From: MGIIb-O5 sp036154155
GTDB lineage: Archaea > Thermoplasmatota > Poseidoniia > Poseidoniales > Thalassarchaeaceae
Length of the DNA stretch: 8,066 bases
NCBI GenBank assembly: GCA_036154155.1
Contig: JAYZLP010000027.1
Location: 1-8,066 of the forward strand
Direction: 5' to 3'
This document shows, piece by piece, positions 1 through 4,122 of this stretch. The stretch's first letter is position 1. Every line of letters starts with the position of its first letter. The notes below the pieces were generated by a model. The model was not told the DNA's origin and did no database searches. It saw only the letters and a program-made list of their open reading frames with translations. A program made the translations under genes and the position numbers.

Positions 1-365
1 TACATGGACTCCCAGCGTTCCTCGGTACTGTTGCTCCCGAAGGGGTCGTTCACCTGGAACCAGTGGTCGTGGTAGTGGATAAGTTCCACATGGGAATCGG
101 CTATTGCATCCTCCATGTGACCCTCGGTCATTACGCAGTTTGTGCACCAAGTGGCAGTATACACCTCTATCACTGTAGGGAGTTCGCTGACCTCGGAGTA
201 CGCTGATGTCGAGTTTCCAGAAATGGAAAGGGAGATTCCCCCTATTGTGCCTCCATCAGAGTCTGCGGAGATTCTCGCCTCGTCCCAGTTAACTTGGGTG
301 GATGCGCTGGAGGCTAGTGGGAGCAGAATGAGAGAGGCCAGCAGGACTGCCAAGACGGTTCTCAT
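1..365 (-). CDS. Secreted thioredoxin-fold protein, DUF1223-like (3' end outside window)
   Basis: The frame opens with ATG at 363-365 and stays open to the window edge, so only the first 121 residues are seen. No other start lies in frame between it and the upstream stop. Residues 1-21 form a signal peptide: a short basic start (MR), a hydrophobic run of about 15 residues, then SSA. After a linker, residues 64-78 read as a thioredoxin beta strand leading into W73-C74-T-N-C77, the CxxC redox motif. The following segment (about 93-121) has H97, H99, D100, W102 and D107-P-F. This resembles the pattern after the CxxC in DUF1223 proteins (HVDYWD...DPF); that match is from memory. Likely role: an extracytoplasmic thiol/disulfide or metal-related protein; the substrate is unknown. 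The gene begins 39 nt after the aldolase stop on the same strand, so it is probably co-transcribed with it. The class is fairly sure, the family less so. Confidence 0.72.
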   Translation of the reverse strand, partial: MRTVLAVLLASLILLPLASSASTQVNWDEARISADSDGGTIGGISLSISGNSTSAYSEVSELPTVIEVYTATWCTNCVMTEGHMEDAIADSHVELIHYHDHWFQVNDPFGSNSTEERWESM

Positions 366-404
366 GGTTTCTTGCGGGAGCCTATGATATTGAACGCTTG
401 TGGG

Positions 405-1481
405 TCATTGTGCCTTTTCGAATGCATTGATTGCTTTGTCGATATCGTCGTCGGTGATGTGGAGGTGGGTCACTGCCCTGATTGAGGATTCGTCGATGGA
501 GAGGGCGTCTACTCCTTGTTCGGAAAGTCTTGAGACAAGGCGTTCCGCACCCCCATCTTCGCATCCAATGTACACCATGTTGGTCTGGACCTGCTCGAGG
601 TCGACCGAGAATGCTGGCATTTGCTCGATCGCCTCGGCGAGCCTCCTTGCCCTGATGTGATCCTCGGAGAGCCTGTCTATGTTGTTGTCCAGGGCGTAGT
701 TTCCTGCTGCTGCAATTATTCCTGCCTGCCTCATGCCGCCACCAAACATTTTGCGCCATCTGTATGCTCGAGAAATCATCTCCGAGGAACCGACTAAGAC
801 GCTTCCCACGGGAGCCCCGAGCCCCTTGCTTAGGCAAATGGAAATTGAGTCATAGTCCCTGGCGATTCGCGAGACGTCCTGTCCCGTGGCTACTGATGCG
901 TTGAATATCCTAGCGCCGTCAATGTGCGAAGTGCAGTCGTTCTCACGGGCGACCCTCGCAATAGCATCCATCGCATCTAGGGAATAGCAGGTTCCACCTC
1001 CTCTGTTCGAGGTGTTCTCGACGCATACCATCGAGCCATTCGGGAAATGTCCGAGGCTTCCGTCCCCCTTCCTTACAGCCTTGGCGACGTCACCTGGATC
1101 CATGATCCCTCGAACGCCTGGAACTAGAGCGACTGAGACTCCGGAGAGAGCTGCGAAGCCCCCTCCTTCGTAGATGTAGATGTGGCTGTGGGCCTCAGTG
1201 ATAATCTCGTCTCCGGGTTCGGTCTGGGCCCTGATAGCAGTAGCGTTAGACATCGTACCAGAAGACACAAACAATGCTGATTCCTTGCCTAGCATCTGGG
1301 CCAGTCTTTCTTGGAGTTCTATCACTGTGGGGTCATCTCCCAAAACATCGTCGCCCACCCTCGCGGAAGCCATGGCCTCCCTCATGGCAGGGGTGGGTTG
1401 GGTGACTGTGTCGCTTCGGAGGTCGACTCTGTCGGACGGGTAATCTCGCACGTTTGTCGCAGGAAAGTTATCCCATATCAA
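405..1481 (-). CDS. ltaE: Low-specificity L-threonine aldolase (PLP-dependent)
   Basis: Cleaves L-threonine or L-allo-threonine to glycine and acetaldehyde; cytosolic, PLP fold type I (aspartate aminotransferase-like). The frame has 358 codons against roughly 330-350 for the family. Seen in the sequence: the N-terminal signature VDLRSDTVTQPT (19-30), GDDVLGDDPT (43-52, usually GDDVYGEDPT), S99-H100 in the position of the PLP-stacking/catalytic histidine, H187-x-D188-G-A-R191 binding the cofactor, and S218-K219-G as the Schiff-base lysine. All expected catalytic residues are present, so it should be active. The start is uncertain. The longest frame opens with TTG (1479-1481) immediately after an in-frame stop. 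A GTG at 1449-1451 would give a protein starting ten residues later, closer to typical homologues. Neither has a convincing Shine-Dalgarno sequence. It has its own TATA box and candidate operator upstream, and the thioredoxin-fold gene follows. Confidence 0.93.
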   Translation of the reverse strand: MIWDNFPATNVRDYPSDRVDLRSDTVTQPTPAMREAMASARVGDDVLGDDPTVIELQERLAQMLGKESALFVSSGTMSNATAIRAQTEPGDEIITEAHSHIYIYEGGGFAALSGVSVALVPGVRGIMDPGDVAKAVRKGDGSLGHFPNGSMVCVENTSNRGGGTCYSLDAMDAIARVARENDCTSHIDGARIFNASVATGQDVSRIARDYDSISICLSKGLGAPVGSVLVGSSEMISRAYRWRKMFGGGMRQAGIIAAAGNYALDNNIDRLSEDHIRARRLAEAIEQMPAFSVDLEQVQTNMVYIGCEDGGAERLVSRLSEQGVDALSIDESSIRAVTHLHITDDDIDKAINAFEKAQ

Positions 1482-1502
1482 CTAATTCTGGGAATATTTC
1501 GC

Positions 1503-1517
1503 CAGTGCGTAGCACTG
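1503..1517. promoter_or_regulatory. Candidate operator: perfect inverted repeat CAGTGC-GTA-GCACTG
   Basis: Six-base arms at 1503-1508 and 1512-1517 are perfect complements around a 3-nt centre. A further CACTG half-site lies at 1522-1526, in direct orientation with the right arm. The repeat sits between the ltaE TATA box and the predicted transcription start near 1503-1505, where a bound repressor would block polymerase. The regulator is unknown and is not encoded in the window. Confidence 0.45.
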
Positions 1518-1526
1518 AATTCACTG

Positions 1527-1533
1527 ATATAAA
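1527..1533 (-). promoter_or_regulatory. TATA box of ltaE
   Basis: On the minus strand the sequence reads AGTATTTATATCAG, close to the archaeal TATA consensus. With the usual spacing of about 26 nt, transcription would begin near 1503-1505. The leader would be about 23 nt to the TTG start or about 53 nt to the GTG start. The only weaker alternative seen is AAATATTC near 1493-1500. Confidence 0.55.
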
Positions 1534-1557
1534 TACTAGATAGTCTGTGCGATATCA

Positions 1558-1575
1558 GGTGTTCCCAGCAACACC
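1558..1575. repeat. Perfect inverted repeat GGTGTT-CCCAGC-AACACC in the divergent promoter region
   Basis: Arms at 1558-1563 and 1570-1575 flank a 6-nt centre. It lies upstream of both divergent TATA boxes (about 25 nt behind that of ltaE and 40 nt before that of the plus-strand gene). It could bind a regulator acting on either or both genes. A 6-bp repeat can occur by chance, so the call is tentative. Confidence 0.3.
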
Positions 1576-1615
1576 GGCGAAAAGCAAAACATGCGTTTTT
1601 AGTTGTTTTTTGGGC

Positions 1616-1623
1616 TTTTTATA
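1616..1623 (+). promoter_or_regulatory. TATA box for the aquaporin-like gene
   Basis: TTTTTATA lies at the end of a T-rich stretch (1595-1620). It predicts a start near 1646 and a leader of about 40 nt that carries the ribosome binding site. A second candidate, ATTATAAC at 1631-1638, would shift the start to about 1660. Confidence 0.45.
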
Positions 1624-1671
1624 GGTTTCAATTATAACATATGGGTATTGTGGGCAACCGCTCACTAAGGT

Positions 1672-1678
1672 GAGGAGG
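1672..1678 (+). promoter_or_regulatory. Strong Shine-Dalgarno sequence of the aquaporin-like gene
   Basis: GAGGAGG sits 7 nt before the ATG at 1686. It is the strongest ribosome binding site in the window and fixes the start of this gene. It suggests high translation. Confidence 0.75.
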
Positions 1679-1685
1679 AAAAAAT

Positions 1686-2270
1686 ATGGAAATGGACAAC
1701 AGAGCAATGATGAATGAAGTTGGAGGTGCCTTCATGGTATCCTGGATGGTTCTCTCGGGAGCCGGCCTAGGAAGCCTAGAGGGTGCTGTTCTAATGGCTG
1801 CAGCATGGATGGCAATCGGTGGAGCGCACATCCTGCCTGTTGTTACTTGGTGCCACATGATGACCGGTGACCTAAGTGACACAGACGGAATGATGGGTAA
1901 CGCTATGCTACTCCTATCGCAAGTAGTTGGTGCCGCACTAGCGATCGCACTGATGACTGAGGCTGGAGCCATAGAGACCGGATGGACAGCAGCAGCCTGG
2001 GAGGCCCCTGAGCTATGGGGTGCACTCGGGATGATTGCAGGTGGTGCAGTATTCTGGACCATCTACACCCGATGTGACGCATGGGTAGCGGCCTTCTCGT
2101 TGATGGCCCTTGCCGGTGCAATGGGCGGAATGGACGCAGCGCACGAGATGGGAGCTTCGCTCCTAAGCGGCGCAGATGGCATCCAGGATGTCGCCCTAGA
2201 CTGGATCGTCGACGGCCTACTAGTAGGTCTCGGCGCCAGAGTCGGCGTAATGGTCGACGACGCAGTCTGA
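1686..2270 (+). CDS. Aquaporin (MIP)-like membrane protein with both NPA motifs degenerate
   Basis: A 194-residue integral membrane protein with about six hydrophobic segments (roughly 12-29, 33-48, 71-91, 109-127, 132-148, 170-190) and two short re-entrant candidates. E11-x-x-G-x-F matches the first MIP helix (AEF-G-F). GGAHILPVVTW (45-55) aligns with SGAHxNPAVT, so the first NPA is L50-P-V. SQVVGAAL (78-85) matches helix 3 (AQVxGA). MDAAHEMGASL (149-159) aligns residue for residue with MNPARSFGPAL, making the second NPA D150-A-A and placing His153 where the selectivity-filter Arg normally is. The protein is shorter than usual (about 230). It contains no lysine, three arginines, about 20 acidic residues and 20 methionines; 12 of 21 leucines use CTA. 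The fold assignment rests on these alignments by eye. What it conducts, if anything, cannot be told. It is transcribed alone from its own promoter, with a strong ribosome binding site and a terminator hairpin after it. Confidence 0.7.
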   Translation: MEMDNRAMMNEVGGAFMVSWMVLSGAGLGSLEGAVLMAAAWMAIGGAHILPVVTWCHMMTGDLSDTDGMMGNAMLLLSQVVGAALAIALMTEAGAIETGWTAAAWEAPELWGALGMIAGGAVFWTIYTRCDAWVAAFSLMALAGAMGGMDAAHEMGASLLSGADGIQDVALDWIVDGLLVGLGARVGVMVDDAV

Positions 2271-2302
2271 GATCGGTAAAACGATTGGTCAGAATAACGT
2301 AA

Positions 2303-2334
2303 GGCGGGCTGGGGGGTTCACTCCCAGTCCCGCC
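2303..2334. terminator. GC-rich hairpin between convergent genes, likely bidirectional terminator
   Basis: GGCGGG (2303-2308) pairs with CCCGCC (2329-2334), and CTGGG (2309-2313) pairs with CCCAG (2323-2327). There is a single bulged T at 2328 and a 9-nt loop. It lies 32 nt after the plus-strand stop and 23 nt after the pth2 stop on the other strand. A pyrimidine-rich run follows on the plus strand at 2341-2357. Archaeal termination depends mainly on T-tracts, so the hairpin may instead protect the 3' ends. Confidence 0.5.
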
Positions 2335-2357
2335 GAATCTCAAACCTCTTTCTGATT

Positions 2358-2702
2358 CTACTTGACCAGCGGCAGGCTGCTTGTAATCGAGTCTATGGAA
2401 CTCCTGGGCCCTGGCCCTATCCCCACGACTGTAACCGTGCCCGCAGGAATCTCAGTATGGCCTGCGTCCTTGACCATGTGCGCTATCAGACCGCTCTCGG
2501 CGGCTTCTCCGTATATCCTCCTCAAGGCCTCCAAGTGAGGGGCTGCCACCACTATCTTACGAGCTCCCTCGCTGAGGTATCTCTTCAGTGTCTTTGGCTC
2601 CTTGGAGCTCGCCTTCAGAACACACTCGCTTACGGCGTGGCCGCACTGAGCTGCTAGCTTGCCCTTGGATAGGTTGAGATCCGCTCTTGTTACCAGCACC
2701 AT
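2358..2702 (-). CDS. pth2: Peptidyl-tRNA hydrolase, archaeal/eukaryotic Pth2 type
   Basis: Releases peptides from peptidyl-tRNA that has dropped off the ribosome, recycling the tRNA; cytosolic. The 114 residues match the single-domain family length (about 115-120). The family pattern is clear: an N-terminal strand MVLVTRADLNL (1-11), then K13-G-K15-LAAQCGHA (16-23), then the catalytic/substrate loop V77-K-D79-A-G-x-T83-x-I-P-x-G-T89, and the closing VVGIGPGP (92-99). The conserved Lys15, His22, Asp79 and Thr83 are all present. ATG at 2700-2702 begins 7 nt after the stop of the ECF S-component gene, with no obvious Shine-Dalgarno sequence. It therefore probably relies on the upstream cistron for transcription and perhaps for translation. 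The gene ends at the convergent hairpin. Confidence 0.95.
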   Translation of the reverse strand: MVLVTRADLNLSKGKLAAQCGHAVSECVLKASSKEPKTLKRYLSEGARKIVVAAPHLEALRRIYGEAAESGLIAHMVKDAGHTEIPAGTVTVVGIGPGPRSSIDSITSSLPLVK

Positions 2703-2709
2703 GGTAAGG

Positions 2710-3360
2710 TCAGCTTCTGATCGCGACAGTTTCCCTCACCACCGTTCTTCTCGTGCTGTGTCGGGACATCATCTCTGACAGGGGCGTTGAGAGCCATGCC
2801 ACGAAGAACACGTTCCCAGTGGCATGTAGAATGTCAAAAGGTATTCCTGAGATGATGTACACGAGTAGCATGTCCGCCCCGAACGAGTGCAGGGCACTGA
2901 GAGATACCACCCAATCGAAGAGGAATGCCGCAGCCACCGAGAAGGCCGCGACCCTAGAAACTGAGATGGAGCCAGATAGTGTCAGCCTCTCAGAAAGAAG
3001 GGCTCCTGAAATCCCTACCAGTGACCACCCAGCCGCTTGGTACAGCGTCCAAATTCCATGGCCGAGGAATATGTTCGAAACTAGTGCAACTGAAGTTGCG
3101 AGAACCGTCGAACGAGCGGCGCCATAGTGAATTCCAGCTAGCAGGACGATAACCGTGACTGGCTGTACGTTAGGGAGGGGGTCAAGAAGGACTCTTCCAG
3201 AAACTGCGAATGCCCCAAGCAAAGCCATTACCATAGCATCACTACCAGGGGAAAGTGACTTCTCGGCCTTCCACATTGACCACCCAATTATGGCTAGAAG
3301 AGAGATGTTCAGAATGAAGGTCTCAAGGGGGGATAAAGTCACTGCATGCGCGTCTAACAT
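2710..3360 (-). CDS. ECF transporter S component (vitamin-binding membrane subunit), possibly cobalamin
   Basis: A 216-residue, mostly hydrophobic protein with 6-7 membrane segments (about 15-31, 42-58, 66-79, 84-100, 105-122, 137-154, 163-190). It carries the signature of one S-component family: R56-x-x-x-D-P-LPNVQPVT (60-69), SNIFLGHGIWTLYQAAGW (95-112) and FDILHATGNVFF (175-186). In energy-coupling factor importers the S component binds the substrate, and a shared EcfA/EcfA'/EcfT module powers uptake. None of those subunits is encoded here, so this would be a group II (shared-module) system. The substrate cannot be read from sequence alone. The preceding DUF4430 gene, 59 nt upstream, points to cobalamin, since relatives are linked to B12 uptake. 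ATG at 3358-3360 has GAGGG at 3368-3372 with a 7-nt spacer. The basic C-terminal tail (about 200-216) is cytosolic. Confidence 0.85.
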   Translation of the reverse strand: MLDAHAVTLSPLETFILNISLLAIIGWSMWKAEKSLSPGSDAMVMALLGAFAVSGRVLLDPLPNVQPVTVIVLLAGIHYGAARSTVLATSVALVSNIFLGHGIWTLYQAAGWSLVGISGALLSERLTLSGSISVSRVAAFSVAAAFLFDWVVSLSALHSFGADMLLVYIISGIPFDILHATGNVFFVAWLSTPLSEMMSRHSTRRTVVRETVAIRS

Positions 3361-3376
3361 GGTGGCACCCTCACAC

Positions 3377-3394
3377 AGATGGGAGGAGCCATCT
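3377..3394 (-). promoter_or_regulatory. Intercistronic hairpin before the ECF S-component start
   Basis: In the minus-strand RNA, AGATGG and CCATCT form a perfect 6-bp stem with loop CUCCUC. It ends only 4 nt before the GAGGG ribosome binding site (3368-3372). The loop bases UCCUC could alternatively pair with GAGGG (one G-U pair) and cover that site. The two structures exclude each other. It is short, so it may be fortuitous. Confidence 0.3.
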
Positions 3395-3419
3395 AATCAT
3401 GATTTTGCTTCTCATGGCC

Positions 3420-4052
3420 TCACCACGTCTCTATTGTCCAAGTTATTACGCTATCATCTTCCAGTGGTAGGTCACTTATTCCAACTAACGCCATCTGGCC
3501 ATTGTGGTAAAGTCCCCAATATGCTCCTGAGGAGAAATCTTCTGGACAGGGGGCGGCATCGCATGGCTCAACTCCACCTATTGAGTCAATCTGCAAACCG
3601 AATGAGAACTGAGTTGAGATGTAGGCGAAATCGCCTCCTGACACAACCACAGCCTCGTCCAGAAGTTCGATTCCGATCTCGAATCCGGAGAAGCCGCCGA
3701 CACAGGCCCCGGAGCCGTTCCAATTGGAGTCGGTCAAGAATTTCGTTCCATCACTGTCTATGTGATGCCTACCGCCGCCATAGCCTTCCGGGGCGTATTC
3801 CTCGGGGAAGTTGAAGCAGACGGCTTGCTTGCCTTCCCAGATGTCCGGTAGACCATGATGGGGGTCCTCGTCATCGTCTACCAGCTCCGATGTCATCCTA
3901 GCCCACTCGGTACTCAAAGTAGGGAATGTGACTAGTAGGAAAACAACCCAAGCAACTGACAGCGATTTGAGTCTGTTCTCATCATACCTACCCGCCCAAC
4001 CTACTATGGTGATTATTACGAATAGGACTACTATGGCTACTAAGTCAGACAT
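3420..4052 (-). CDS. Membrane-anchored DUF4430 (transcobalamin/intrinsic-factor C-terminal-like) protein
   Basis: 210 residues. Two hydrophobic segments (3-19 and 32-46) flank a basic loop (R22, R27, K29), so by the positive-inside rule the loop is cytosolic and the rest (47-210) is outside. After an acidic linker (D59-D63), residues about 100-208 show the DUF4430 pattern: FEIGIELLDEA (124-134) before a long strand, F151-G-L-Q-IDSIGGVE (155-162), YWGLYHNGQ (178-186) and a closing GISDLPLEDDSVITWTIE (191-208). This is the beta domain that follows the alpha barrel in animal transcobalamin and intrinsic factor, where it covers one face of cobalamin. Four cysteines (79, 117, 164, 169) could form two disulfides. 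No alpha-barrel part is present. It lies directly upstream of an ECF S component, so a substrate-capture role is inferred. ATG at 4050-4052 lies at the predicted transcription start. Confidence 0.78.
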   Translation of the reverse strand: MSDLVAIVVLFVIITIVGWAGRYDENRLKSLSVAWVVFLLVTFPTLSTEWARMTSELVDDDEDPHHGLPDIWEGKQAVCFNFPEEYAPEGYGGGRHHIDSDGTKFLTDSNWNGSGACVGGFSGFEIGIELLDEAVVVSGGDFAYISTQFSFGLQIDSIGGVEPCDAAPCPEDFSSGAYWGLYHNGQMALVGISDLPLEDDSVITWTIETW

Positions 4053-4076
4053 GGAAATCTAGTGGGGCGTCGAAGG

Positions 4077-4084
4077 TAATTTAA
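4077..4084 (-). promoter_or_regulatory. TATA box, probable leaderless promoter of the DUF4430-ECF-pth2 unit
   Basis: The minus strand reads GTTAAATTACC, with TTAAATTA at 4084-4077. The box centre is about 27 nt before position 4054, so the predicted start falls within 2-3 nt of the ATG at 4052. No Shine-Dalgarno sequence precedes that ATG, which fits a leaderless mRNA. A T-rich run after the gatE stop (4108-4122) may end the upstream transcript. Confidence 0.5.
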
Positions 4085-4122
4085 CTATCCTAATAGAGTC
4101 AAGCACGGCGAATAATAAGAAG

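Noticed and set aside
366..404. Read-through fusion of aldolase and thioredoxin-fold protein, since both are in the same frame
   Set aside because: A clear TGA at 405-407 separates them. The second protein has its own ATG and signal peptide, which would be meaningless inside a fusion.
382..837. Minus-strand open frame of 151 codons inside the threonine aldolase region
   Set aside because: It overlaps ltaE in another frame and is Arg/Gly/His-rich. The aldolase frame carries the catalytic motifs.
1628..2343. Two minus-strand open frames opposite the aquaporin-like gene
   Set aside because: Their products are Pro/Ser- or Arg-rich with no domain pattern, while the plus frame has a strong ribosome binding site and a coherent membrane fold.
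3155..3814. Long plus-strand open frame of 219 codons
   Set aside because: It runs antisense across both the ECF S-component and DUF4430 genes and their spacer. Its C-terminal half is an Arg/Ser/His-rich run typical of a shadow frame.
4053..4122. Cobalamin riboswitch before the DUF4430 gene
   Set aside because: The gap is only 70 nt, the promoter appears leaderless and no B12-box-like structure is seen.
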